Assembly (NCBI GenBank): GCA_002633005.1
Contig: NMRA01000320.1
Location: forward strand, 448,912 to 512,911
Origin: Phoronis australis
Taxonomy: Eukaryota > Phoronida > Phoronidae
DNA length: 64,000 nucleotides
Direction of reading: 5' to 3'
Shown: one piece after another, positions 25,301 to 35,742 of the stretch
How positions within the stretch are numbered: the first letter of the stretch is position 1
Layout: each line of letters begins with the position of its first letter
Notes under the pieces: model-generated
What the model was told of the DNA's origin: nothing
Database searches by the model: none
The model's input: only the letters and a program-made list of their open reading frames with translations
Position numbers and translations under genes: made by a program

Positions 25301-28300
25301 CTTCACACGTCTTACCCATGTCTATGAAGGAAAGCTGTCCAACAACTTTAAGAGTATCAGCGCTGGGCAGGGGCACAATGTCTGTACTTTTAAAAGTGCC
25401 ATTCTACAACAAAAATGACCACAAAATTCCAATTACTGACTATCAATAGTGTTCTCCACAACAAAATTCCAAACTCCACGCAAATTTTTATTTTAGTAGT
25501 AAAAACTATTCTTTACCTAACCAGAACATGGTCACTGTGTATTTCAATATACGTTTTAAAAATGTACACTGAACTGGTGTGACCTACTTTTTGACTTTCC
25601 TACCAATTTTTCACCATAAGTCCTCTAAAGCATTCGTGACAGACTCAGAAAATCAAACTTAGAGGTTATAAGTTCCTTTACTAATAAAAAAAAGAATTCC
25701 TTCAAATTTTTTAGCAATAATTTACACTCTATACTTACAAAAATTGGGTCATATATGTATTGTTAACTGGCTCATAGCATTAGGAACTATGGTTGATGTT
25801 GGCAAATTCACACTCATTTTTGATTCTGAGGGCAAAAGTGCCAAGCCAGCCAGCCAAAGTTTTAACTTGGCGCTGCATTTTTTAAACTCGATGCGCATTT
25901 TCCAAACTCAACGCCGCAAAATTTAAACTTGTTGCTGCGTCGAGTAAAAACCGGTCGTGGAGAACACTGCAATAACCGCTACTAAATAAGGGTAAAATGT
26001 AAACATTTTCCAGTCAACATAAGTCTAAAAAGATTTCTGCCCCCAAATGGGACTCGAACCCAGGACCTTCTGGTAACTGTTGAGCAGGTGATAATTAGAT
26101 GTTCAATCACTTCTTCAAACTAGTACTTCTACTCACCACATTGAGCCAGAACTCAATCTGCAGTGTCTTGTTACTAGACATCACAACCAGGTCTGTAACA
26201 AAGCAAAGAGGAAAATGTTAACGTAAGTAATTCGGATGTGTAGAGGTTTATCACCAACCTGCTAATTTTGTTTTGACAGTGCCGGAATTTACGCTTGACT
26301 GTTTTAGACAGTTTTCAATACCATGAACAGCAACTGTAGTTGAAGTTGCATGGAATCAAAGTTGAAATTAACTCATACGCTTAGGAATAGCTTCAATATT
26401 TACATTTGCAATATAAAAAATTTTCAAATTCTCTTAGTGTTGGCTTTCTTCAAATTATTTTCTGCTATTATTTCATCAGATGAAGACTGGTGATTAAGGC
26501 CAATTCTGAAGGATTTTCTATCCACTTAGGTACAGTGAGGCTTGAATAGACCCACACGTGATAAACTAGAGGTCATCTACTCAGACAACATTCTGTTAGA
26601 GCAGGTCATATCAACTGGGACATTTTGGAAATGCGTACTGATAATAAAACTGACATGGACAGTATGATCAAAACACCACTAAATACATGGCACATCAAGT
26701 TTAACAGGGATGTTAATCAAGTGGTTTTTGTAATTAACACAGAGCGGAAATCTACATTCTGTAACCGCATCAGCTACTTCATCAGAAGGAAAGATTCCTG
26801 GCAGAGGTCAGCCCACAAACACAGCACCACTGACATTTTACCATTATGTGACAGTCATTGCATGAGGGCACAATACAACGCAAACACAGTGAATTTCAGT
26901 CATCTTTATTCATGTCAGGATTGTTGCCAACACCAGTTTAATCAATGTGACTAGACATTAATGTGTATATGACCAAACAAAGGCACAACATTACACAGAC
27001 AAACAAGTTCTTACCAGCATCATAGTCTCCACTGAAGTCTAGAAAACCATTAGAGCAAGGTTTTACGAAGACCGGCGACACCTGGTGTGATGGGAAAGGA
27101 ACCTTTGTGATGTTTCTATGCCTGAAAAAGGATGAAAAAGGTAAGTTGTAAGGGTTGCAAAAAGTGTTATTTCTTACTGAGAACACGAAATTTGACACAA
27201 GTAAGAAAAAATATACAATTAAAATGTACGTTTCAATAAACTGTGAGCATTTTTTATTACAGCTTAAGGCGTTGTGTAAATTTTCAGGTCAAAAATATTC
27301 CTCTCTTGATTATATTAGCCCGTTAATGTCAGTCAGAAAACAATGTGCTATATATTAATCTATTACCGGTCAAATGTATGGTAATTTTTCATGAGTTTAT
27401 AAAAGACTACCACATGGGAAAAATAAACATTATTTATGCCTCTCCAATTGCCCAGCTTCCATGCTTTATACACCACTACATCTCCATTATATGATAATAC
27501 AGTCACTGATCTCCATTATATCATAATACAGTCAGTGTTCTCCATTATATCATAATACAGTCAGTGTTCTCCATTATATCATAATACAGTCAGTGTTCTC
27601 TGTTATATCACAATACAGTTAGTGTTCTCCATTATATCATAATACAGTCAGTGTTCTCTGTTATATCATAATACAGTCAGTGTTCTCCATTATATGATAA
27701 TACAGTCAGCGTTCTCCATTGTATCATAATACAGTCAGTGTTCTCTGTTATATCATAATACAGTTAGTGTTCTCCATTATATCACAATACAGTCAGTGTT
27801 CTCCATTATATCATAATACAGTCAGTGTTCTCCATTATATCATAATACAGTCAGTGTTCTCTGTTATATCANGAACAGCAACTGTAGTTGAAGTTGCATG
27901 GAATCAAAGTTGAAATTAACTCATACGCTTAAGAATAGCTTCAATATTTACATTTGCAATATAAAAAATTTTCAAATTCTCTTAGTGTTGGCTTTCTTCA
28001 AGTTATTTTCTGCTATTATTTCATCAGATGAAGACTGGTGATTAAGGCCAATTCTGAAGGTTTTTCTATCCACTTAGGTACAGTGAGGCTTGAATAGACC
28101 AACACGTGATAAACTAGCAGTCATCTACTCAGACAACATTCTGTTAGAGTAGGTCGTATCAACTGGGACATTTTGGAAATGCGCACTGATAATAAAACTG
28201 ACATGGACAGTACGATCAAAACACCACTGAATACACGGCACAATAAGTTTAACAGGGATATCAATAAAGTGGTTTTTGTAATTAACACAGAGCGGAAATC

Positions 28301-31300
28301 TACATTCTGTAACCGCATCAGCTACTTCATCAGAAGGAAAGATTCCTGGCAGAGGTCAGCACACAAACACAGCACCACTGACATTTTACCATTATGTGAC
28401 AGTCATTGCATGAGGGCACAATACAACGCAAACACAGTGAATTTCAGTCACCTTTATTCACGCCAGGATTGTTGCCAACACCAGTTTAATCAATGTGACT
28501 AGACATTAATACGTATATGACCAAACAAAGGCACAACATTACACAGACAAACAAGTTCTTACCAGCATCATAGTCTCCACTGAAGTCAAGAAAACCATTA
28601 GAGCAAGGTTTTACGAAGACCGGCGACACTTGGTGTGATGGGAAAGGAACCTTTGTGATGTTTCTATGCCTGAAAAAGGATGAAAAAGGTAAAATGTAAG
28701 GGTTGCAAAAAGTGTTATTTCTTACTGAGAACAAGAAATTTGACACAAGTAAGAAAAAATATACAATTAAAATGTACATTTCAATAAACTATGAGCATTT
28801 TTTATCACAGCTTAAGGCGTTGTGTAAATTTTCAGGTCAGAAATATTCCTCTCTTGATTATATTAGCCCCTTAATGTCAGTCAGAAAACAATGTGCTATA
28901 TATCAATCTATTACCGGTCAAATGTATGGTAATTTTTCATGAGTTTATAAAAGACTACCACATGGGAAAAATAAACATTATTAAAGCCTCTCCAGTTGCC
29001 CAGCTTCCATGCTTTATACACCACTACTTCTCCATTGTATGATAATACAGTCACTGATCTCCATTATATCATAATACAGTCACTGATCTCCATTATATGA
29101 TAATACAGTCACTGATCTCCATTATATCATAATACAGTCACTGATCTCCATTATATCATAATACAGTCAGTGTTCTCCATTATATCATAATACAGTCAGT
29201 GTTCTCCATTATATCATAATACAGTCAGTGATCTCCATTATATCATAATACAGTCAGTGTTCTCCATTATATCATAATACAGTCAGTGTTCTCCACAGAA
29301 AATTCAAACTCGATTAGAATTACGAAATTCCATTTCCATACTGTGGGGAGTTAGCGGGTGATAAGTCTTGGAATAAATGCACTGAACTGAAAACGAAAGT
29401 CCAAATTCTCCTCATTTGCTTAAAAAATGACTAAGCTCCCAATAATTCAAACTCATTCCACAGATTTCCAAACTCAATGCAAGTCAGCCACACTCATCAT
29501 GGCACAATTCAAACACGACGCAATGTTGAGTCATAACAGGTTGTGGAGAACAATGAATACCTAAAAAATCACGTGTTCAAACAAAATCTTCATATTTGAG
29601 CTAAGAGAGGAGAGACAAAATGGAAATTTATAAACAGATACGGCCATATTAATAACCCAAAATGACTAGACATTACTCACGCTGTGACCCAGACGTGTCG
29701 ATATCCTGCAGGTTCTTCAGCAAATAGGTCAGGTATGTGGTCACCATTGTAGCTGGAAATGGCAAAATGGGGAACAACATTCAAACTTTTATCAGAGGAC
29801 GTGTATGTGAGAAATGCATTACAAAACCCTCAAGCTGAACAATTCACAAAATTCAGGCAACATTTTTAGGACACAAATTATGTTGCCTAGCACACAGATA
29901 TATTACACTCAAACTGTACCAAAAATGTTCTCAAAAATATTCTGAATTATGTACTAAGATACAGTTTCCCTGGAACTTATGTTTGTTTTCTCGTTTCACA
30001 GATGTCAACATTTGTTTTGTAAGGCAAATTAAAGTTAGCAGAAATGCCAAAGTTGTTCAGTTTCGGCACAGAGCGCACATAGTTGCACAAGTTCAAGTCA
30101 GGTATCAATGAATTTTCAACACAGGTGAGGCAGCAAGTAGATCAGTAATCTAATTTAAAGAACACAAAAACATTTTAAGTCTGGTCTGCACACCACCTAT
30201 TGGCCACATCATGTGACCTAACGAACATAAGTCTGAAAAGATTTCTGCCCCCGAATGGGACTCGAGTCCAGCTACAAATTACAGCGATTGTCGAAATAAA
30301 TGTAAAGAGTAGGTAGTTAGTCTGCCATGACCAATCGTGTTCATAGATAAAAACACAGCAAAGATTTCTAAATTTTGAAGAAAACAATTTCACACAATTC
30401 AGTTTCGTCAAAATGTTCACAATATCACCAAATGTTGTTTCGATGGTTTGTTTAGCTATTTACATAAAAACATGTTTAACAATGAAGAGCAGTAGAAGCC
30501 AGCGCTTCGAAAATGCTACTGTAGATATGGACAAGTACTAGTTAGTCTGGCAAGTCGGGGTTACAACTAAAACACGGAATGACAGAGATCTGCAGACTAA
30601 ACGTCCTACTTTCAGAACGACAGTGCTCACTCAGCGATACTCCTGACTAGGTCTGAGCCTGTGACCTTTGGGCACACCTGATGATAAAAAGTTTGCCTTT
30701 TTTCAAAAAGTTGTGTCTGGCTGACTAAGAGTAATTAAAATTGTGACATGTGAAACAGAAACCCCAAGGACAATCAAAATACAAACAGTGTCATGTTTTA
30801 CTGTCTATAAGTTGACTAGAATCTTTTGGTGGGAGAGTGTTGCGTTTTAAAAGATGCACCCTTGGGGCGCACTGCCGCACTGTGCTTATGCCTTTTTTAT
30901 TTTTTACGCACAAAGGCGCACACATAACGATCGATTCAATTTGTGAGCAAAATTATGGGAGTGTCCATTCACGTTATTTCAAGTGACTTGAAAAGTCAAA
31001 TCGTTGCATCATTACAAAAAGTTCTCTATTCCGTGCCATTTGGGACGTAATCTCAACACAGAATGACTTATTTGGGACCTAATCTCAACACAGAATGACT
31101 TATTTGGGACCTAATCTCAACACAGAATGACTTATTTGGGACCTAATCTCAACACAGAATGAGGCCAAACTCATTTGGGACCTAATCTCAACACAGAATG
31201 AGGCCAAACTTATTTGGGACCTAATCTCAACACAGAATGAGGCCAAACAGTCACTCTGTTGAAATGTGTATACTCACTCCATAACCAAGGGCTGGTCACT

Positions 31301-33474
31301 CATGGAGATCACTTGACCGTCAGGTATGAACTTGTGCTGCCCATTACCCCAATAGATTTGGACAGCAACTTCCGTGTCACCAGCTTTCCTCACGACAATC
31401 AGATCAATCTGTAAGTCTCCATCAAAATCACCGGGCACTACGCTCACTATCTCAGAATCGTTTGCATGAGATTCAACAAGGGTCTCTTGTCTGAAGACAA
31501 TCTTCTGCGAGAATTTGTCCTCTACAGGAACCAACGCTTCAACTGATTTCCCTGTCATACAAATGTGAATCGTAACAGAGCCATTTTAAACCAAGACACT
31601 AAATGATGATGCCTGCAGTCATAATGAGTATAAATGGACACAGAATTTCAACCAAAAGACGTTTGAAATTACCAATAATGCAATATTTGGGCCAATCTCT
31701 GAAAGCACCTACTTAGTACACATCAATGTGTGTCTATTTATATCCATTATTACCGTAGGTGCACTTGATTACAACAAAAACATTAAGCAAACACCAAACC
31801 CATAGAGAAACTTTTCAAAACAGCAGCAAGTGAAACTTGTTTGATTAAGAAATGTTGACATACCTTCAATTTAACACTATCCATCACATGTTATACAGTG
31901 ATTGCATGTTTCTCTAAATCAGAGTACACTATATCTAGACACGTAGCCTGTCCGTAAACAAATATTTACAGCCAGTGCTGATTTTTGCAGCCCAAACTGA
32001 TGCCAGTGTTAGGAATGTGGTATTCTCTTGTTTTGTGGCGTCATGCGGCGCTGTCTGTGTTTGTCCCTGTGTGTGCGTTGTTTTCATGGTGAGCCTGCCC
32101 TGAATATTAGTCATATGACTCTCTGGGCATTTGAATGCTGTCTTAGGTGTAAACCTCTGGTCTGTGAAGACGTATTTTTCCGAGTGTCTGGGCTTGATTC
32201 CAGTTGTGTGTTACCTGTGTAAGGTCTAACAGCTCCAAGTCAGGTAAGACTATCTTCTGAACTACCTGCTTGCAGGCCACGTTCACTATACTTGCAACTG
32301 ATTTGATTCTATTTGGCCCGGTTGGTGAGCCAAACTGATGCCTGTGCCAAACTGAAGTTACCATAAGTTACCAAATTACTGCCAGTGGTTTATATTTTTT
32401 AACAGTCATCTGAACAGAAATTGACAACAATGAGCGTGGAGTGGTACGTAAAAGTTTCTCAGGACACTTCCCCAATTTAATTAATTCGTATGACCTCACT
32501 GGTTCCATGTGTGCCGCTGGGTGGTAGCCAGTACACAGGTATCACGTAAATTTCTTCGGGAATTTTTTTTACTCCAGCGTTTCTGATTGGCTAGCCGAAT
32601 TCTCAACAGGCAGCGCTATACGATGGAAGAAGTGTAAATGTGGTCGGCTGTTGTACAGACAAGTCGGTGCTTAAAATTTATGTTCCAGAAATGTGAATCC
32701 CAGAAAATTGTGGTAGCTCCTTTTCAGAGTGCATCTTTCTACTGTTGCTGACTTTTGTTTACGTTGCTGTCCTGTATTCATACAGTGTGAATAACACACT
32801 AGTTAAATCAGCCAGATGACGGCGTATTTATTGTACATGTATGTGCTTCAAACACGCGTCTATAAACATCACTGCAGAAACAAAATAGTTGCTGCTACGC
32901 CACTTACATGACAAGGCTAAAAAATCGTTCATAGTCCACCATTTTCTCACTTTGTCGTAAAGCTAACCAATGACTGCCACGGTCCATCAACCAATGATAA
33001 AGTGCGTGCTACTGCCTGCTACCTGCGTGCTGGCTAGCTAGTGGCACGCAAGGGACCAGTGAGTCCTAGGCTTAATGACCAGCATACTTGAGTACACTCA
33101 TTGCCGTCAATTTCAGTTCTGATAACCCCCTCCCATAAACCACTGGCAATAATTTGGGTGTGGAGCATGCATAAGTTACTCACACCAGACGGCGCCAAAT
33201 TGAAGTGAGCCAAATCAGTTATGGGCGGCATCAGTTTGGGCTGCCACATCGATAACGACTAACGTCAGTAACATGTGATGATGTACGTACCTCCTTGTCC
33301 TATGGAAAAAACATCAGTAGACTTATCGAAATTAATATCTCCAAAGGAAGACGGGAGTACGTGCATAGGCTTACTAAATACATCGGCCGTTATGTTGACT
33401 AACTGCCCGTTACACACATAAATAAATATTATGACAAATACATTCTTTAGTAGAACATATTTTGCGAATTTCAT
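16278..33474 (-). CDS. ITFG1: ITFG1/LINKIN (T-cell immunomodulatory protein) orthologue, 16 coding exons
   Basis: Type I membrane protein with an FG-GAP-like beta-propeller ectodomain. The nematode homologue LINKIN works in cell adhesion and is reported to bind RUVBL ATPases and tubulin. Exons: 33291-33474, 31278-31551, 29681-29752, 28563-28669, 26137-26192, 25316-25403, 23831-23919, 23282-23454, 22744-22903, 22277-22379, 21688-21722, 20443-20521, 19830-19945, 19310-19392, 16957-17074, 16278-16337. They join in one frame to about 598 residues; human ITFG1 is about 612. Residues 1-23 are a signal peptide. Asp-rich repeats lie near 102-111 (GDFDGDLQID), 261-267, 327-336 (GDFNQDSYPD) and 397-405. 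AHFALQLPY matches the family near 482-490. A helix at about 552-574 precedes the conserved tail ending FHFDAM. Exons 4 and 14 also occur as second copies next to single N characters. One intron uses a GC donor. I am very sure of the family. Confidence 0.95.
16957..17074 (-). CDS. ITFG1: ITFG1 exon 15 (membrane helix)
   Basis: 118 bases: acceptor AATTAG, donor GTGAGA. Encodes the single membrane helix LMLLTGIALLGTCAFIALIV followed by LHWKEK, as in human LLTAIALIGVCVF and LHWQEK. Confidence 0.95.
18376..18458 (-). CDS. ITFG1: ITFG1 exon 14, second copy (probable assembly duplicate)
   Basis: Identical exon with both splice sites in the copy left of the single N at 18642. Including it as well would shift the frame, so it is read as an unmerged haplotype or contig overlap. 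Confidence 0.82.
18477..18641 (+). repeat. 20-bp minisatellite (left copy)
   Basis: Tandem 20-base unit GAACACACGGGTCTTGTAAT, starting about 20 bases from the exon 14 acceptor. The unit has no stop in some minus frames, which creates false long ORFs. A shorter array of the same unit is at 19412-19515. Confidence 0.95.
18643..19515 (+). repeat. Direct duplication at N 18642, right copy
   Basis: Begins immediately after the N with CCATGTGCCGTCAGTATCTT. Few substitutions against the left copy, fewer minisatellite units. Confidence 0.95.
19310..19392 (-). CDS. ITFG1: ITFG1 exon 14 (copy right of N at 18642)
   Basis: 83 bases: acceptor TTTTTCAG, donor GTAAGC. Encodes WTLIIPNSQLVVYPYP, matching human WTAIIPNSQLIVIPYP. 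A second copy is at 18376-18458. Only one can be used in frame. Confidence 0.9.
19830..19945 (-). CDS. ITFG1: ITFG1 exon 13
   Basis: 116 bases: acceptor TTTGCAG, donor GTTTGT. Encodes AHFALQLPY, GLGKTPNFVD and VGIP, the most conserved stretch of the ectodomain. Confidence 0.95.
20243..20430 (+). repeat. 61-bp minisatellite, about 3 copies
   Basis: Unit of 61 bases containing GTTGTCCTAGAGCGAGTTGT and GCATGTGGACATAAT. Each unit holds an internal half-repeat. Ends 13 bases from the exon 12 donor of ITFG1. Confidence 0.92.
20443..20521 (-). CDS. ITFG1: ITFG1 exon 12
   Basis: 79 bases: acceptor GTTGTAG, donor GTAAGA. Encodes DYGLVTAGAAVCYNTTT, more diverged from human than its neighbours, but the length to the ALQLPY block agrees within two residues. 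Confidence 0.8.
20868..20950 (-). repeat. Possible tRNA-derived SINE fragment
   Basis: On the minus strand the sequence GGTGGCGCACTGGCTCATGT resembles the 5' half of a tRNA with an A box, as in many animal SINEs. The B box is not convincing. Lies in an ITFG1 intron. Confidence 0.3.
21688..21722 (-). CDS. ITFG1: ITFG1 exon 11 (35-base microexon)
   Basis: Acceptor GACTTTCAG, donor GTAAGT. 35 bases carry the frame from phase 1 to phase 0 and encode VLSSLCTESSTC (first residue split), aligned to human VLSGLCSNDC. Found because the family needs this segment and the phases require a length of 2 modulo 3. Confidence 0.85.
22277..22379 (-). CDS. ITFG1: ITFG1 exon 10 (ends at a GC donor)
   Basis: Starts GTMDILIV after acceptor TTTCAG. 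The frame runs to ALG where the only good donor is GCAAGT, a GC-type donor with an otherwise consensus sequence. The end chosen gives the phase needed by the next exon. A weaker GT two codons later would break it. Confidence 0.82.
22744..22903 (-). CDS. ITFG1: ITFG1 exon 9
   Basis: 160 bases: acceptor TTCCAG, donor GTAGGT. Encodes VVLLENVPC and VLATFYDIGED, near-identical in layout to human FLLENVPC and VATFFDIYED. Confidence 0.94.
23282..23454 (-). CDS. ITFG1: ITFG1 exon 8
   Basis: 173 bases: acceptor TTTACAG, donor GTATGA. Encodes GGTVWRFTPP and LWVGDFNQDSYPDALTVL, matching human GTLWGFVPF and GDYNMDGYPDALVIL. Joins exon 9 through a split Lys codon. Confidence 0.93.
23831..23919 (-). CDS. 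ITFG1: ITFG1 exon 7
   Basis: 89 bases: acceptor TTTTCAG, donor GTAACC. Encodes DSDGQVDILLPSC, an aspartate-rich calcium-type loop of the propeller. Confidence 0.92.
25316..25403 (-). CDS. ITFG1: ITFG1 exon 6
   Basis: 88 bases: acceptor GTTGTAG, donor GTAAGA. Encodes VVGQLSFIDM, matching human VVGQSAFADF. The last base completes an Asp codon with exon 7. Confidence 0.92.
26030..26110 (-). repeat. tRNA-like SINE fragment with B box
   Basis: The minus strand reads CCTGGGTTCGAGTCCCATTT, a perfect-looking tRNA B box (GGTTCGAGTCC), followed by GGGGGCAGAAATC. A related segment is at 30230-30275. No full tRNA cloverleaf could be drawn, so it is not a tRNA gene. Confidence 0.5.
26137..26192 (-). CDS. 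ITFG1: ITFG1 exon 5
   Basis: 56 bases: acceptor TTACAG, donor GTGAGT. Joins exon 4 as DYDAD-LVVM and encodes LQIEFWLNV, aligned to the human TADLF...FQFEIW block. Confidence 0.9.
27015..27121 (-). CDS. ITFG1: ITFG1 exon 4, second copy (probable assembly duplicate)
   Basis: Same exon with intact splice sites in the copy left of the single N at 27872. It differs from the other by very few bases. Most likely the other haplotype or an overlapping contig end, not a second exon. Confidence 0.8.
27480..27871 (+). repeat. 29-bp minisatellite (left copy)
   Basis: About 13 tandem units of 29 bases, consensus CTCCATTATATCATAATACA followed by GTCAGTGTT. The right-hand copy at 29030-29293 has about nine. 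Confidence 0.95.
28563..28669 (-). CDS. ITFG1: ITFG1 exon 4 (copy right of N at 27872)
   Basis: 107 bases, encodes GFLDFSGDYDA. Acceptor TTTTTCAG, donor GTAAGA. A second near-identical copy lies at 27015-27121. Using both would shift the frame because 107 is not a multiple of 3. Confidence 0.88.
29030..29293 (+). repeat. 29-bp minisatellite (right copy)
   Basis: About nine units of the same 29-base repeat as at 27480. Early units carry GTCACTGAT instead of GTCAGTGTT. Confidence 0.93.
29681..29752 (-). CDS. ITFG1: ITFG1 exon 3
   Basis: 72 bases, YNGDHIPDLFA at its start continues the MD/YNGD propeller motif from exon 2. Acceptor CCAG, donor GTGAGT, phases agree on both sides. Confidence 0.9.
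30181..30275 (-). repeat. SINE-like repeat, second copy
   Basis: Shares AAGATTTCTGCCCCCGAATG with 26030-26110. Its other half, CACCTATTGGCCACATCATG, is shared with 45965-46045. The B box is altered (GGACTCGAGTCC). Confidence 0.4.
31038..31249 (+). repeat. 32/39-bp minisatellite, 6 copies
   Basis: Unit ATTTGGGACCTAATCTCAAC followed by ACAGAATGA. The first intervals are 32 bases. The later ones are 39 because of an added GAGGCCA. Ends 29 bases from the exon 2 donor of ITFG1. Confidence 0.93.
31278..31551 (-). CDS. ITFG1: ITFG1 exon 2
   Basis: Acceptor TGACAG, donor GTGAGT. Contains VVPGDFDGDLQIDLIVV and IYWGNGQ, close to the human VVPGDYDGDSQMD and IFWGQNQ blocks. Ends SDQPLVMD across the next junction. 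Confidence 0.95.
31987..33244. mobile_element. Candidate TIR element in ITFG1 intron 1
   Basis: GCAGCCCAAACTGATGCC at 31987-32004 is repeated as its exact reverse complement ending at 33244, about 1.26 kb away. A related phrase GAGCCAAACTGATGCC also occurs inside near 32325. No target-site duplication is clear and no transposase ORF is seen, so this may be a non-autonomous element. Confidence 0.5.
33291..33474 (-). CDS. ITFG1: ITFG1 exon 1 (start, signal peptide)
   Basis: ATG at 33474. Hydrophobic core VLLKNVFVIIFIYVC, then the first propeller strand with FGDINFDKSTDVF, matching the first FG-GAP-like repeat of the family. Donor GTACGT, phase 1. Confidence 0.9.
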
Positions 33475-33487
33475 GATTCAGCTCATC

Positions 33488-33496
33488 CCGGAAGTG
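33488..33496 (-). promoter_or_regulatory. ETS-like site upstream of ITFG1
   Basis: CCGGAAGTG lies 14 bases before the ITFG1 start codon. ETS sites are frequent in TATA-less promoters of housekeeping genes. The transcription start is unknown, so it could also be in the 5' UTR. Confidence 0.35.
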
Positions 33497-33499
33497 AAG

Positions 33500-34908
33500 T
33501 GTCAACAAGTGAAATTCTCAGAGCCATCTAGTGTCATTCGATGTAACTAAGTCATGGTCCCGCGCCACCGGAGTAAGCGTGAGTGCCCTCTGTGCGCCGT
33601 GAGGAGTTCGTTCCAAGAAAACTGACTTAGCTAAGAAAAATCTTAACTTTAAGCCAATTTCAAGATAAAGCTTCAATTTTTCTTAAGTCCGTTCCTAGAA
33701 AGTAGTCTTAAGTTTGACTCAAGTTTTTCAAGCAGATGTCGAACTTTCAAAGTTAAGTTGAGACAAATCTTAGACGTCAAAACATGAACGACCGACTAAG
33801 TCAGTTTTTGTAAAGAGCCCCTGCTTATTCAGATAGCGTATGCATGAACTTGAAATTCACTGGGAAACTTGTCAAGTTCACTCGAACTGTTCACGTTGAT
33901 AAAAACTTTACACTCAGTGCATTAAATCAAGTTAATAAAATAAAGTAAATTTTAACAAACACTTTTCAGCAATTATTTTTTCAAAAGTGATTAGCCATGC
34001 TCCTATTCTTTGACACAAGTTGTGGTAAAGAAGGAAATGGGTGATCACGGCCAACTGAATTGCAAAAAAAATTTTTGATTGCCCAACTGAACATTCAATT
34101 CCAAGTTAAAAAAGTTCCGAAGCACAGCATCTACTGAAACAGTCCCAAATTGGGATTTGGTTCTCTGCCTAACATGTTTGGGCATCTGAGTTTTTGTCAA
34201 AGTTTACTCAATTTATCTGTGTTATAAGCTTCTCTTATGGTATTTTCTTATAGTAACATATCTGAAGACTCCAGTGGATTTTTAAAATCCGTCCCAGAAT
34301 TAAGTATGAGACTACATCATGTACCTATACATTCTCAATGATGAATAATTAAAATGATTCATTAATGAGAATGCTCTATAAATTAGGGGCGTTACATTAT
34401 TTTCAATAATATTGAGAATTAAACGTAGAGTTTACTCTCGGTGTCAAAGCAAAAATTTACTGAATGCCAAAATGTTATAAAATTCAACCGGTGTTTACAC
34501 CGTAAGTTCGTCCACGGCCGATGCTTAACAGGGTCAGGTATATTTGCTTTCTGGAGCTTCGCTTTTGTCAGTGCTGTCCAGGGTCGGACTGGGGTTGCAG
34601 TCGTCATACTTTCATTCAGACTTCCAGTTGGTGTGTCGGGTCTGATATATGAGCACACTTGCATAACCCACCCACTGCAGCCGCCACCACGATGATTTTG
34701 TTTATTTACTTTAAGTAGAAAACTTTCATGGGCGCATAGTAGGCCTACTTCGTGAATGACTCGAGCATGACCTCTTATTGGTTTCCACTAATAAGGTTGG
34801 CTTTACGTTGCCTTATCCACTCTCATGGTTCCATGCATGTTAGCCCTCCTATCAGTCGCAGCTGCCGTGGAGTGCGACTACTTTGGTCACGGTGTTTGTA
34901 CCACGTGA
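33500..34908. other. ITFG1 upstream region, no gene recognised
   Basis: A GC-richer start near 33555-33610 would suit a promoter. At 34375-34465 the sequence resembles the MITE at 63185-63396 (AATAATATTGAGAATTAAAC). No coding exon was found. Confidence 0.35.
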
Positions 34909-35741
34909 CCCGCGGCTCCGCCGGGAAATGACTTTATTGCAAAGTCAGTTGACACCCGGCACTCGGACAGACTCTCGTTGTCAGACTTCCAGTTTTGGCA
35001 AAAACTAGCATTTCACCACGCTGTTTAGGTGTATTAAAACGGAAATCGAATTGGCCTAACTCTATTTTTGGGCCAATTAAGCCTTTTTTTCTCATAAAAT
35101 CGGTCTCATAATAGGCCTAGGCCTACTCAGGATTCCATTTCCGTTTTCACCAACAATTGCAAGATTGATTAAGTAATTTACACTTTTTAAATTACGTAAC
35201 ACACTCACCTATCTGAGCATGGCCAGAGATACAATTCCCTACGAAATGACTATGAGTGCCTTTTTCGATTTACCTTACAAAGGGTTCGGGAGTTAAAAAC
35301 TTCAACAGGATTCCTTGCCCCTTCTACACAAAATAGTGTATTTAAATATCTAAATAGTCTGAGAAATATCGCATAGTGGTTCCTCTCAAAATATTATCTG
35401 AATTTTTTAAACTTTGGTTGCAAAACATCCACTCTTTTTAACAACCTTGCTGTCACTTCTTGTTCTGCTTATTCTGTCAAAAACCCCAAGCGGAAAGAAT
35501 AGTTACCCTAACTGAAGCCCGGTAAATGAAAATGCGTTTATCGAAATTTCGGAATTTTGATGCGATCGGATATTTTAACTCTCCTGAGTTAGTGTGCTGA
35601 TTACTACGCTCTATGACGAGATTGCGTTACGCATGCCTCTAAAAACCAACAATTTTGGCACTTTTTTACTGACTCAAAACCCTCGAATAATCTATCTTGA
35701 CTGGCCACTTTTCATCCTAGCATGCTGCGTCTGAATGACTT
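34909..35741 (+). repeat. Direct duplication at N 35742, left copy
   Basis: 833 bases nearly identical to 35743-36580, ending exactly at the N. Non-coding. Differences include small indels, such as an added AATTCC near 36107. Confidence 0.95.
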
Positions 35742-35742
35742 N

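Larger units (their letters stand above)
26325..27871 (+). repeat. Direct duplication at N 27872, left copy
   Basis: Matches 27873 onwards, starting GAACAGCAACTGTAGTTGAA and ending exactly at the N. Holds ITFG1 exon 4 and the 29-bp minisatellite. Confidence 0.95.
27873..29293 (+). repeat. Direct duplication at N 27872, right copy
   Basis: Starts directly after the N. Same order of exon 4, flanks and minisatellite. The copies differ in scattered bases and in minisatellite length. Confidence 0.95.

Noticed and set aside
26040-26080. A possible tRNA gene from the perfect B box
   Set aside because: No acceptor stem or cloverleaf could be formed around it, and a related degenerate copy exists, so a SINE fragment fits better.
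27719-27913. ORF of repeated YHNTVSVL
   Set aside because: Translation of the 29-bp minisatellite across the single N; no coding meaning.
27480-29293. Regular repeats that could suggest a CRISPR array
   Set aside because: No unique spacers, the units are contiguous, and the context is an animal intron.
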